Shown: positions 8,940-18,006, counted from the first letter of the stretch. The stretch is DNA of 63,694 nt from Robertmurraya massiliosenegalensis JC6 (GCF_000311725.1 NZ_HE978515.1:404631-468324); one strand, 5' to 3'. Program-made: numbers and translations. Notes: generated by a model not told the origin, from the letters alone.

Positions 8940-10592
8940 TCATGAATCGAGATCTATATTCACTCCATAATCCTTAAGCGCTGCCGCAGGTGTAATATAG
9001 CCATTTTTGAGATCATGAGATATTAAACTCTTCTCTCGCTCTGCTGGGTTTCCATATCCTCCACCACCAGGTAGCTGTAATTTAACAACCGCCTCAGGAG
9101 TTAATTTATACATCGCTTTTGAACGGGTCGCTTTCTTTCCATTAATATAAGCTTCTGCTTTTGCTCCCGATTTTCCTTCTTGCAATCCTTTTGCTCCATT
9201 ATTTAGTCTGTCAATCATACTTGCGAACGTCCAATCTTGATCCGTTCGGACAGTAAATTCAATCGTTTGCCCTAAACCACCTCTGAACTTTCCGGCTCCA
9301 CCAGAATCTACTCGAAGCTCTTTCTGGAGGAAGACTACTGGACTCGTTGTTTCAATAATCTCAATTGGCACTCCCCTTATTCCAGATGGAAAGGCCGTTG
9401 CCGATAAACCGTCTTTATTTGGTCTTGCTCCCATTCCACCTGCCGTGAATGGGGTAGTCGTAAAGCCTTCACCACTAATTGGCAAGCTCCAAACAGAAGA
9501 AGCGCCCTCTGCAATTATTCGATCTGGAATCGCCTGGGAAAGAGCACCCAATACACACTCAGGGGCAAAATGTCCGATCACATGCCTTGCAGCCGTCGGA
9601 ACAGGTGGCTCTGCATTAACAATACTTCCTTTTGGTGCAGTTACATGTACTGGTCGGAAGCTCCCTTCATTATTTGGAATATTCGCAGCAATAGCCGCCT
9701 TTAGTACATAAGTTGTATACGCTGTTACATAATATAATGAAACGTTAATCCCCTTAGAACTTGCTGGTGAAGATCCGCCATAATCAACAGTGATTTCATC
9801 ACCTACCACGGTAACAGTACATTTCAATTTAATCGGTTCATCAAAACCGTCTGTATAAATTTCATTTTCATAGACACCATCTGGTACCTTAGAAATGGCT
9901 TGACGCATTCCTTTTTCCGAACGGTTCATAATCTCTTCGCCTAGCGTGTCAATTTCCTCTAATTGAAACTCTTCCAACATTTCAACTAATCGATTTCTTG
10001 CAACTTCATTTGCAAGCACTTGTGCTTTTAAATCCCCTAATACTTCATATGGAGCACGGACATTCATCTCAATCATACGCTGAAGCGTTTCATTTAATTG
10101 TCCTTGTTCATAATACTTCAAGTAAGGAATCTGTAATCCTTCTTCAAAAATACTATCAGCTTCAGGGTTATACCCCCTTCCTCCAATATCAGCTGTATGA
10201 CAAGTTGATGCAAAGAAACCTACCAATCTATTTTTATAAAAAGCGGGTGTGACAATCGTTATATCCAGCAAATGACCTGAAATTTCATAGGCATTATTTC
10301 CAATCAGTACATCCCCAGGTTTTAGAGAATGAGGGGGAAACTTTTCGAGGAAGTGTTTCACCCCAATTGCCATCGTGTTAATATGTCCAGGTGTTCCTGT
10401 ATTAGCTTGGGCAATCATATTTCCGTTTGTATCAAATAATCCTGCAGATAAATCCTCTGAATCTGCTAAAATACTTGTAAAGGAGGTGCGAATTAACGTT
10501 TTTGCTTGTTCTTCTAATATCGTAATTAATCGATTCCACATAATTTGAACTTGAACGGAATCAAACGTAGTCTTTTTGTAATTGTTCGTCAC
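8940..10592 (-). CDS. hyuB: Hydantoinase/oxoprolinase B-type subunit (HyuB family)
   Basis: A 550-residue member of the hydantoinase B / acetone carboxylase alpha-like family. It has SFTSILADSEDLSAGLFD near the N-terminus, GDVLIGNNAYEISGHLLDI near 95-115, and the glycine-rich LPGGGGYGNPAERE near residue 515, a hallmark of the family. It pairs with HyuA (ATP-dependent ring opening of hydantoins, 5-oxoproline or similar amides). It starts with GTG at 10592, eight bases after AAGGAGG, and overlaps hyuA by 32 bases. Confidence 0.92.
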   Translation of the reverse strand: MTNNYKKTTFDSVQVQIMWNRLITILEEQAKTLIRTSFTSILADSEDLSAGLFDTNGNMIAQANTGTPGHINTMAIGVKHFLEKFPPHSLKPGDVLIGNNAYEISGHLLDITIVTPAFYKNRLVGFFASTCHTADIGGRGYNPEADSIFEEGLQIPYLKYYEQGQLNETLQRMIEMNVRAPYEVLGDLKAQVLANEVARNRLVEMLEEFQLEEIDTLGEEIMNRSEKGMRQAISKVPDGVYENEIYTDGFDEPIKLKCTVTVVGDEITVDYGGSSPASSKGINVSLYYVTAYTTYVLKAAIAANIPNNEGSFRPVHVTAPKGSIVNAEPPVPTAARHVIGHFAPECVLGALSQAIPDRIIAEGASSVWSLPISGEGFTTTPFTAGGMGARPNKDGLSATAFPSGIRGVPIEIIETTSPVVFLQKELRVDSGGAGKFRGGLGQTIEFTVRTDQDWTFASMIDRLNNGAKGLQEGKSGAKAEAYINGKKATRSKAMYKLTPEAVVKLQLPGGGGYGNPAEREKSLISHDLKNGYITPAAALKDYGVNIDLDS

Positions 10593-12690
10593 TCTGTATA
10601 CCTCCTTTTAAGCCCTTTTTCTTTATCATTAAATTCCCAAATGGATCAGCTGTCACTTTAAAGCCAGGACTCACCACTAATGTTGATTCAACATCTTCAA
10701 TAATCGCTGGCCCTTCGATCACATGGCCATTACGAAAATCAGAAAGTCTGTATACTGGTGTTACATGATAATGATTATATTCACCATAGTAAACTTCTCG
10801 CTCACCCTTTGCACTAATCTTAGCTTCAGCCGCAGCAAGACTATAATGTAAAGAAATTTTTGGCTCAGGCCCCTTTACAACTACTCTCCAGTTCAATGTC
10901 TCAATCGCAAAGCTGTTATTAGATTCAGAGTATAACTCTTCATATTTTTCTTCAAAACTCTTCTTCATGTTTTCTAACGAATTTTCATTTAGTTCCCCAT
11001 TTGGTATAGGAACACTTATCTCATGACTTTGTCCCACATATCGCATTTCACAAGTGCGGACGATTTCTGTCACATCTTTTTTAATGCCTGATTCTAAAAG
11101 TAACGTTTCCCCCTCGCTTTCCATTTCATTTAGTATGTTCATCACATAATTCCAATCAATGCTTGTTAACTGGGAATGATAACTTCTAACAAAATCAAAA
11201 GAGATCGGGGACGATAAAAAACCAAACGCCGATGCTACACCTGCTCCTGCTGGGAAAATAACTTCTTTCAAATCTAAAATAGTCGCTACATTACTAGCAT
11301 GTACAGGACCGGCGCCCCCTGTGGCAAACATGGAATAATTCGCAATTTCTTTCCCTTTTTCAACAGTGTGAATCCTCGCCGCACTCGCCATATTTTCATT
11401 GACCATTCTGTGAATTCCCCAAGCTGCTTCTACAACCGAAATCCCTAAAGGCTTTGCCACTTTTTCTTCAATCGCCATAATTGCTGCCTCTTTATCCAGC
11501 TTCATTTCCCCTCCTAAGAAATAGTCTGGATTTAAATATCCTAAAACAAGGTCCGCATCTGTTACGGTTGGGTTTTTCCCACCCTGACCATAACATGCTG
11601 GTCCTGGTTGAGAACTAGCACTTTCTGGACCTACCTTTAAAAGCCCCAGTTCATCTACATAGGCAATACTTCCACCGCCAGCACCTATTTCAATCATTTC
11701 AATTACGGGTACCTTAACTGGAATTCCGCTTCCTTTCGCAAAACGATGGGAGCGGGCCACTTCGAATTCATTCGTGACAAGCGCTTTTCCACGATCCACC
11801 ATGCTTGCTTTTGCCGTAGTACCCCCCATATCAAAGACTAAAAGATTTGAAATATCAGAAAGTTCACTATAAAAAACGGCGTTCATCGCTCCGCCTACTG
11901 GACCTGATTCTAATATCCGGATTGGATACTGACAAGCTGTATCTATCGTACATGTTCCGCCACCAGAAAGCATCATATGAAACTTCCCTGCAAATCCTTT
12001 TATTTGTAATTTCTTTTCTAATCTTCTTAAATACTTTTCAACTAGCGGCTTCACATAAACATTCGCAACAGTTGTTGAAGTTCGTTGATACTCTCGAATT
12101 TCCGGTGACACCTCTGAGGAAATGGAAATGATCATGTCAGGAGCGACAACAGCTGCAATTTCACGGATTTTTTTCTCGTGCACAGAGTTTTTGTAACTGT
12201 GTAGTAGACAAACTGCAACAGCCTCAACCTGCTGATTTTTTAGTTCTTCAAAAACCGTCTTTACTTCCTCTTCATCTAATTCAGTAAGCACATCCCCATT
12301 AGAAAGCAGTCTTTCAGTGACTGTATAGCGCAAAAATCTCGGCACCAATGGTTCTGGTTTTTCTAAAAATAAATCATAAAGATCGTATCGGCTTTCCGTT
12401 CCGATCTCCAATTGATCCCTAAATCCTTTTGTCGTAATTAATGCGGTTTTCACTCCTTTACGCTCAATGAGGGCATTAATCACTAATGTCGTTCCGTGAA
12501 CGATGGAAGATATATCTTCATATTTGAACCCATATTTCTGTATACATTGTTCCAATCCATTTAAAAAACCATTGGAAGGATCGGGATAGGTTGTTAATGT
12601 TTTTCCGTAATAGCGATTTCCTTTTTCATCTAAAAATACTAGATCCGTGAATGTGCCTCCAATATCAATACCAACCTTTAGTTTACTCAA
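10561..12690 (-). CDS. hyuA: Hydantoinase/oxoprolinase A-type subunit, ATP-binding (HyuA family)
   Basis: A 709-residue HyuA protein. The N-terminal ATPase-type signature VGIDIGGTFTDLVFLDEKG is at residues 6-24, HGTTLVINALIERKG near 65, and VFDMGGTTAKASMVDRG near 285 (phosphate-binding loops of the actin-like fold). GAGGGSIAYVDE is near 345 and ATGGAGPVHA near 460. It forms the ATP-dependent hydrolase with HyuB. It is the first gene of hyuA-hyuB-pxpB-pxpC-pxpA, and the operator-like palindrome at 12716-12730 precedes it. The substrate ring (hydantoin, pyroglutamate or other) cannot be decided from sequence. Confidence 0.92.
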   Translation of the reverse strand: MSKLKVGIDIGGTFTDLVFLDEKGNRYYGKTLTTYPDPSNGFLNGLEQCIQKYGFKYEDISSIVHGTTLVINALIERKGVKTALITTKGFRDQLEIGTESRYDLYDLFLEKPEPLVPRFLRYTVTERLLSNGDVLTELDEEEVKTVFEELKNQQVEAVAVCLLHSYKNSVHEKKIREIAAVVAPDMIISISSEVSPEIREYQRTSTTVANVYVKPLVEKYLRRLEKKLQIKGFAGKFHMMLSGGGTCTIDTACQYPIRILESGPVGGAMNAVFYSELSDISNLLVFDMGGTTAKASMVDRGKALVTNEFEVARSHRFAKGSGIPVKVPVIEMIEIGAGGGSIAYVDELGLLKVGPESASSQPGPACYGQGGKNPTVTDADLVLGYLNPDYFLGGEMKLDKEAAIMAIEEKVAKPLGISVVEAAWGIHRMVNENMASAARIHTVEKGKEIANYSMFATGGAGPVHASNVATILDLKEVIFPAGAGVASAFGFLSSPISFDFVRSYHSQLTSIDWNYVMNILNEMESEGETLLLESGIKKDVTEIVRTCEMRYVGQSHEISVPIPNGELNENSLENMKKSFEEKYEELYSESNNSFAIETLNWRVVVKGPEPKISLHYSLAAAEAKISAKGEREVYYGEYNHYHVTPVYRLSDFRNGHVIEGPAIIEDVESTLVVSPGFKVTADPFGNLMIKKKGLKGGIQSDEQLQKDYV

Positions 12691-12715
12691 GCTCGAACCT
12701 CCCTAATTACTCAAA

Positions 12716-12735
12716 TTCCGAAATTCGGTATTATA
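12716..12735 (-). promoter_or_regulatory. hyuA promoter -10 with adjoining palindromic operator
   Basis: CCGAAATTCGG (12718-12728) is a perfect palindrome around a central A, extended to TTCCGAAATTCGGTA. On the minus strand it begins right at the end of TATAAT (12735-12730), a perfect -10. A protein bound here would block transcription. The same arrangement is found at 16207-16227. Confidence 0.7.
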
Positions 12736-12881
12736 ATTCTTAAATATGGAATTATTATCATTGTAGGTTGATAAAGACAGATTGTAAATGATTGTGTTAA
12801 ATATTCTGACAAACCTTTTCTATATTTTCTGAATCGATTTTCGATATAAGTATCGTGGATAATCCATCATCTCAGGTGTAA

Positions 12882-12925
12882 ACGAATAAATGGCAACGGT
12901 TTTTGAACCATCGCCATTTATTCGT
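12882..12925. terminator. Long hairpin at the end of the dehydrogenase gene
   Basis: ACGAATAAATGGC and GCCATTTATTCGT form a 13-bp stem around an inner GGTT/AACC hairpin, overlapping the stop of the minus-strand dehydrogenase gene. There is no clear T-run on that strand, so it may be a weak terminator or an mRNA 3'-end stabiliser. Confidence 0.55.
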
Positions 12926-13967
12926 CACCTTTTAATTTTTTTGAAAATAACGTTTCTTTGTACTGAGGGTTTGCCAAATACATCGGCTCTTCTCCGTTAA
13001 GTATATTGATTACATTTTCCGCAATGGCGGTAGCAGAAATTTGATTGCATTCTACCGTTGTCCCACCGACATGAGGTGTTACGATAATGTTCGGTAATCG
13101 TAGTAAGGATAAATCTTTCGGTGGTGGTTCTGGATCAAATACATCCAAAGCTGCACCTGCGATTTTTCCTTCCTTTAATAATTCATAAAGATACTGTTGA
13201 TTGACAACAGCCCCACGTGCGGTATTAACCAAATATGCCGAAGGCTTCATAAGCGAAAGTAATGACTTGCTCACTAATCCTCTTGTCTCATCGTTTAATG
13301 GAATATGCAAAGAGACAAAATCAGATTCTGAAAAAATCTCTTCTATATTTGTCGTTAATTCTACTTGTAATTCCTTCGCCATTCTTTGTTTTTCTTCATT
13401 ATATACACGCACCCATGCCTTAACATTCACACCAAAGGGGATGATACGCTTTGCTACTTCCTGTGAAATCCCCCCAAATCCAATGAGCCCCACTGATTTC
13501 CCTCTTAATTCCAGTGCGGTAAGCAAATTGCGCGCATGATAGTTTCCTTTTTTCATTTCCTCATGAAACGAAATAACCGATTTACTTAATGCTAGTATAA
13601 ACATGACAGCATGCTCAGCTGTAGAAACTTTATTCACTCTTGGTGCGTGGACAACAGGAATCCCTTTTAAAGTTGCATAATTGACATCGATATTATCCAA
13701 ACCTACTCCAGCACCTGAAATCACTTTTAAATATGGATTCGCATCCAATACTTCTTTCGTAATTTGAGCAGGTGCTCGCAGTACAATTGCGTCTACTCTT
13801 TTTACTAGCGTACATAGATGTTCGACTCGATAATCATTTGTTTGGATCACATGTGCATATTCTTGTAAATATTGTTCTCCGTCATGATGATACATAGGCA
13901 ACACTTGTAATATGGTCGGTTTCCCTACTTTACCTAAATTCTTTCCATCGCTCTGATTTTTCTTCAT
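12918..13967 (-). CDS. D-isomer specific 2-hydroxyacid dehydrogenase, copy 2
   Basis: A 349-residue NAD-dependent dehydrogenase of the same family as the one at 1307-2269. Visible: ISGAGVGLDNIDVNYA, the nucleotide-binding GLIGFGGIS, the catalytic Arg in NTARGAVVN, Glu in DPEPP and His in TPHVGGTT. The ATG at 13967 overlaps the aminotransferase stop as ATGA, which decides this start over a longer in-frame one. The N-terminal 17 residues are a lysine-rich extension. With its aminotransferase partner it could link an amino acid, its 2-oxoacid and a 2-hydroxyacid. Confidence 0.9.
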   Translation of the reverse strand: MKKNQSDGKNLGKVGKPTILQVLPMYHHDGEQYLQEYAHVIQTNDYRVEHLCTLVKRVDAIVLRAPAQITKEVLDANPYLKVISGAGVGLDNIDVNYATLKGIPVVHAPRVNKVSTAEHAVMFILALSKSVISFHEEMKKGNYHARNLLTALELRGKSVGLIGFGGISQEVAKRIIPFGVNVKAWVRVYNEEKQRMAKELQVELTTNIEEIFSESDFVSLHIPLNDETRGLVSKSLLSLMKPSAYLVNTARGAVVNQQYLYELLKEGKIAGAALDVFDPEPPPKDLSLLRLPNIIVTPHVGGTTVECNQISATAIAENVINILNGEEPMYLANPQYKETLFSKKLKGDE

Positions 13968-15163
13968 TGTACGGCCTTTTCTTCTTTCATGAGCTGTTTG
14001 GCAAAAGCAACGATTCGATGACAAGCCTCTTGTAATACGGCTTCACTTGCAGCAAACGAAAGACGAACATAACCTTCTCCAAATTTTCCAAAAGCATCCC
14101 CTGGTACAACGGCCACTCCAGTTTCCTTCAGTAATTGAGAGGCAAATTCTTTCGAGTTCTTCCCCATATTTTTTATATCTAAAAATAAATAGATCGCTCC
14201 CTTTGGAGGGTGAATATCGAAACAGTGAGATTGATTTAAAATATCAATGACAAGGTCTCTCCTTCGGTTAAACTGGGCCTTCATTTCGTGAACATCTCCC
14301 TCCGCATTCTTTAAAGCTGTGAGCGCCCCTTTTTGAGAAAAACCGGATAAACTCGAAATATTATTTTGATGAATCCGCACTAGTCCATTGATGATCGTTT
14401 CTGTTGCATGTACAACCCCCAGTCTCCAACCTGTCATCGCATACGCCTTTGAAAAACCATTGACAGTAACGGTTCTCTCTTTCATGCCAGGAAATGCCGC
14501 AATCGAAATATGTTCTGCACCATCGAAAATGATCTTTTCATAGATTTCATCAGCAAGGACAATCAGATCATTCTTGATTGCAAATTTAGAAATAGCCTCC
14601 AGCTCTTCTTTGTTAAAAATCATTCCTGTTGGGTTACCAGGATTCACTATGACAAGTATTTTCGTACGAGGCGTCACATATTGCTCAAGAGAATTTACAT
14701 CTAGGCTAAATTCACTTTTGTCCCCAACAAGTGGAACGAAAACAGGAATTCCTCCAGCAATACGGCAAGAAGAAGCATAATTCATCCATGTAGGACACGG
14801 GATTAAAACTTCATCTCCTTCATTGATTAAAGCCATCATTGCAAGAAAAATCGCTTCACTAGCGCCAGCTGTAATGAGAATTTCATTTACAGAAGCATCG
14901 ATTTTATTTTCCTTCACTAGTTTTTCTGCAAGAATAGAGCGTAATTCGCTCAAGCCAAAGTTTGATGTATAATGCGTATCTCCATCGTTTAAAGAATGAA
15001 TAGCAGCTTCAGTAATTTTTTTGGGGGTGTCAAAATCTGGCTCACCTAGTAGAAGATTTAATGTATCTAAGCCTAATTTTTGTCTTTTTGTAACTTCCTC
15101 ATACACTTTCCTAATTTCACTGAAACCAATATTCTCTAATCTGTTAGCTAACATATACATCAC
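13964..15163 (-). CDS. PLP-dependent class I aminotransferase, copy 2
   Basis: A 399-residue aminotransferase closely similar in plan to copy 1: LLLGEPDFDTPKKI near residue 40, NPGNPTGMIFN near 170, ADEIYEKIIFDGAEHISI near 200 and the PLP-lysine motif NGFSKAYAMTGWRLG near 240. It follows the BASS transporter by 15 bases and couples to the dehydrogenase through an ATGA overlap. It could start at the first or second Met. Substrate unknown. Confidence 0.9.
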   Translation of the reverse strand: MMYMLANRLENIGFSEIRKVYEEVTKRQKLGLDTLNLLLGEPDFDTPKKITEAAIHSLNDGDTHYTSNFGLSELRSILAEKLVKENKIDASVNEILITAGASEAIFLAMMALINEGDEVLIPCPTWMNYASSCRIAGGIPVFVPLVGDKSEFSLDVNSLEQYVTPRTKILVIVNPGNPTGMIFNKEELEAISKFAIKNDLIVLADEIYEKIIFDGAEHISIAAFPGMKERTVTVNGFSKAYAMTGWRLGVVHATETIINGLVRIHQNNISSLSGFSQKGALTALKNAEGDVHEMKAQFNRRRDLVIDILNQSHCFDIHPPKGAIYLFLDIKNMGKNSKEFASQLLKETGVAVVPGDAFGKFGEGYVRLSFAASEAVLQEACHRIVAFAKQLMKEEKAVQ

Positions 15164-15178
15164 TCCCTATTCGTTTCA

Positions 15179-16168
15179 TTAGGCTAGATTTTTATTTTTC
15201 GCTAGTTTCAGAGATTTAGCTTTCGAAACACCTTTCTGCTTCCTACCATAGAGAAGGGATCCGACAATCGAAGCCATCACCTGTTGAAAGAGCATGCCGA
15301 GTACAACGGGCAGAACAACTGCTGATGGAAAATAAGTGACTGCCAGAACCGATCCTAACGCGTTATTTCGCATTCCAGAGGTAAATGTAAGGGCAACATT
15401 CGTTTCATGTTCCATTTTTAGCCCTTTACTTATTAACCAACTAAATAAATATCCAGAAGAAACAACAATAAATCCCACAATAACGGTCAACATTATTTTC
15501 CAACTGAAAGTTGCCATGTAAGCAGAGATGACACCGCCATTAAGAAACACAATGACAAAAATGCCCATTTTGGAGAAAGGGGATAACTTAGGACCCCACA
15601 CTTCTTTTATTTTTCCTTTCGTCAGCCCATTCAAGGTCATGGCTATAACAGAAGGCAACACAATCATAAAAATTAAATCCTGAACTAACTCCCCTAACTG
15701 AATCGTGAGACTTTGACCAACCAGCAATTTCAGCGTAATCGGAACTAGGAGCGGAGCAAGAAATGTATCGATAAGAATAATAGAGAGAACCAATGGGATA
15801 TTCCCTTTATAAATAGAAGTCCACAAAAAGCTTGTGATCGCCGTTGGGATGACGGCTAATAAAGTAAATCCAGTGATCATCCATGGATCACCAGGGAAAA
15901 ACAGATGGCCCAATCCCCAATTCCAGAGTGGGACCAATATATGTAAGATTAATAGTGCTATAATCAGAGGAAAAGGATGGTAGATTACATGGTTAAATTG
16001 CCTAAAATTCAACCCTAAGCTTCCTGAAAATGTCATAAAAGCAAATATCCATGCAATCAAAAAAGTAAATTGCTCCAAGCGCTCCCCCACAATTATCCCG
16101 ATGATTAAACATACTGGAGTCATGATAGGCAGAATTTTCACTAATATATTATCCAATTGACGAAACAT
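15179..16168 (-). CDS. Bile acid:sodium symporter (BASS/SBF) family transporter
   Basis: A 329-residue membrane protein with about nine or ten helices. Family-type stretches are FMTFSGSLGLNFRQF near 45, AVIPTAITSFLWTSIYKGN near 107-125 (the crossover region that binds sodium in the BASS family) and ALTFTSGMRNNALGSVLA near 260. BASS proteins import organic anions with sodium. It is the first gene of transporter-aminotransferase-dehydrogenase and would be a second uptake route next to the TRAP system. The ligand is unknown. Confidence 0.85.
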   Translation of the reverse strand: MFRQLDNILVKILPIMTPVCLIIGIIVGERLEQFTFLIAWIFAFMTFSGSLGLNFRQFNHVIYHPFPLIIALLILHILVPLWNWGLGHLFFPGDPWMITGFTLLAVIPTAITSFLWTSIYKGNIPLVLSIILIDTFLAPLLVPITLKLLVGQSLTIQLGELVQDLIFMIVLPSVIAMTLNGLTKGKIKEVWGPKLSPFSKMGIFVIVFLNGGVISAYMATFSWKIMLTVIVGFIVVSSGYLFSWLISKGLKMEHETNVALTFTSGMRNNALGSVLAVTYFPSAVVLPVVLGMLFQQVMASIVGSLLYGRKQKGVSKAKSLKLAKNKNLA

Positions 16169-16206
16169 GAAACGGGCCTTCTTTCGTTTGTCTATTTCCG
16201 AAAGTC

Positions 16207-16227
16207 AATACCGAAATTCGGAATATA
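16207..16227 (-). promoter_or_regulatory. BASS-operon promoter -10 with adjoining palindromic operator
   Basis: AATACCGAAATTCGGAATAT contains the same CCGAAATTCGG core as the hyuA operator. On the minus strand TATATT (16227-16222) runs straight into it. A further half-site TTTCCGAAAG lies at 16196-16205. The matched geometry at two separate operons is the main evidence that the site is regulatory. Confidence 0.7.
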
Positions 16228-16397
16228 AATATCGTTTTTTGGGATACTAGAAGTTTAGTATACTATTCTTCTTATGTATACTCCTTTGTCATATTATATA
16301 ACAAAGTATTTTCAAACACTTTTAAATAAGAAAAAACTCCTACAAAATGTAGGAAGCTTCGATTTGTCTCATTCGATCCAAACATCTCCCACCCTTA

Positions 16398-16580
16398 AGC
16401 GGAATTTTTCCTGTTATCTCCTCACCGGAGTCTCTTTTAGGGAAAATAACGGAAGATTTTCCGCTTATGGAGAGCAAAATCGTTTATTTTGGCATTTTTT
16501 GAGGGATTAGCAGGAATTTTTCCTGTTATTTCGACTCTTTTTTTCGATGCTTGCTCATTTAGCGGAATTTTTCCTGTTAT
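16398..16580. repeat. Cluster of short repeats (AGCGGAATTTTTCCTGTTAT)
   Basis: The 520-base gap between 16169 and 16688 holds no convincing gene. It has copies of AGCGGAATTTTTCCTGTTAT at 16398-16417 and 16561-16580, a variant AGCAGGAATTTTTCCTGTTAT at 16509-16529, and a diverged inverted copy ATAACGGAAGATTTTCCGCT at 16446-16465. Units start 48-63 bases apart, too irregular for CRISPR. Similar GGAA..TTCC runs are known as intergenic repeats in Bacillus genomes. Confidence 0.75.
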
Positions 16581-16636
16581 CATTTCATACCGATACGGTT
16601 TATACGAACATTAAGTCGTGGGGATTTGTAAAATTA

Positions 16637-16673
16637 AAAAACAGGAGCCCCCAATAAGGGAGTTCCTGTTTTA
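16637..16673. terminator. Rho-independent terminator of the MFS gene
   Basis: AAAACAGGAGCCCCC, loop AATAA, then GGGAGTTCCTGTTTT form a stem with one mismatch and one G-T pair, flanked by A-runs and T-runs on both strands. It lies 15 bases past the MFS stop on the minus strand. Confidence 0.85.
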
Positions 16674-16688
16674 ATCGTATTTAAAAAC

Positions 16689-17897
16689 CTAGTTTTCCAT
16701 TGCGTTAAGTGGTTGATTATTTCGTTGTACTCTTTTTTGCCAAATCAATGCTGTAATAAATGTCAGAACTAATAGAACTAAGCCAAGCATAAATGGATAC
16801 GTAATGTTTACATCATATAACACACCTGCTAAAGTCGGTCCCATTACATTTCCAATACTCATATAAGCATTGTTCATCCCCATCGCAAAGCCTTGCTCAT
16901 TTCCTGCCATTTTCGATATTAATGTATTCAAGACTGGACGAAGAATGGAAGTTGCCAAGAAGATAATAAGCGTAATGCCGAAGAACAATGAATAGTTCGA
17001 CGCAAATAATGAGAAGAGAAATCCTCCTGCGGCAACTCCAATAAATATCACAAGTACGGAGCCTTCTCCAAAGCGATTCACAATTTTATCCACGATAAAA
17101 AGCTGGACAATGACACTGATAATACCTGTTGAGGTAATCATCATGGCGATATCACGAGGTGATGCCCCGTATTGATTATCAACAAATAGCCCGAGCACAG
17201 ATTCGTAGGCCATTAAGCCAAAACTCATAACTAATGTAATAATTAATGGAACGAAATAAGGCATTTTAACCGAGCGAGCCATCTTTCGAATCATTGATTC
17301 TTCATCGACTACGAAATTCTGCACTTCTTCCGTAGATTTAACTTGGCTTTCTTTCAGTACGACAATCGAAAATAGAACAGCGACAACAGAAACAAGTGCG
17401 GAAATTAAGAACGGCATCTTCAAGCCGAAATCAGCTAAAAATCCACCAACTCCTGGTCCAATTACGATTCCAAGTGACATGGCTGCTGAGACAAGGCTGT
17501 TTCCCTTGGCACGCTGAGCCATCGTTGTAATATCTGCTACATAAGCGAAGATAGCAGGGACAAGTAATGCTGCACCAATCCCACCAATAACCCGTGATAA
17601 ATATAATAACCAAATTGAATCAAATAAGTAAAAAATGAACATGGACACCGTTAGACCTACTAGCCCATAAATGATCATTTTTCTCCGTCCATACTGGTCA
17701 GCCCACTTACCAGCTATCGGAGAAAAGATGAGCTGTGCACCGGCAAAAATAGCAATCATTAAGCCAGCGGCCGTCCCACCTTGATTAATTGATTCTAAAT
17801 ATGCAGGTAAAATAGGAATAATAATCCCAAAGCTCCCAATCGCAATAAACATATTTATCATTAAAATAAATAATTTTTTCCTTTGATCGTTCGTCAT
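16689..17897 (-). CDS. MFS multidrug efflux transporter (Bmr/NorA-like)
   Basis: A 402-residue, 12-helix major facilitator. Motif A (GKWADQYGRRK) follows helix 2, and the drug:H+ antiporter motif C (GIVIGPGVGGFLAD) is in helix 5, as in NorA, Bmr and Blt. It would export drugs or other toxic molecules in exchange for protons. The start was set at ATG 17897, preceded by AAGGGGTG; upstream in-frame codons run through an attenuator and are not part of the protein. It has its own promoter (18007-18035) and an attenuator in its leader (17934-17970). Confidence 0.9.
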   Translation of the reverse strand: MTNDQRKKLFILMINMFIAIGSFGIIIPILPAYLESINQGGTAAGLMIAIFAGAQLIFSPIAGKWADQYGRRKMIIYGLVGLTVSMFIFYLFDSIWLLYLSRVIGGIGAALLVPAIFAYVADITTMAQRAKGNSLVSAAMSLGIVIGPGVGGFLADFGLKMPFLISALVSVVAVLFSIVVLKESQVKSTEEVQNFVVDEESMIRKMARSVKMPYFVPLIITLVMSFGLMAYESVLGLFVDNQYGASPRDIAMMITSTGIISVIVQLFIVDKIVNRFGEGSVLVIFIGVAAGGFLFSLFASNYSLFFGITLIIFLATSILRPVLNTLISKMAGNEQGFAMGMNNAYMSIGNVMGPTLAGVLYDVNITYPFMLGLVLLVLTFITALIWQKRVQRNNQPLNAMEN

Positions 17898-17933
17898 ATT
17901 GACACCCCTTTTTTCATCCTCAACTATGCAATC

Positions 17934-17970
17934 AAAAAAAACCCCCATCCAACATTTCACTGGATAGAAG
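17934..17970 (-). promoter_or_regulatory. Transcription attenuator in the MFS leader, with possible leader peptide
   Basis: On the minus strand CTTCTATCCA, a 9-base loop, then TGGATGGGGG form a 10-bp stem followed by eight T: an intrinsic terminator only 37 bases before the efflux start codon, leaving little room for a promoter after it. A short frame (17980-17957) encodes MLEPSIQ, and its stop lies inside the loop. AAGG before that ATG can pair with CCTT of the stem, a possible antiterminator. The leader frame lacks a well-spaced ribosome binding site. Confidence 0.65.
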
Positions 17971-18006
17971 GCTCTAACATCCTTATTTCGCAAGTTAGTT
18001 GTAAAT

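Noticed and set aside
16398-16580. Repeat cluster as a CRISPR array
   Set aside because: Units are in both orientations, unequal, spaced 28-43 bases apart by unrelated lengths, and no cas genes are present.
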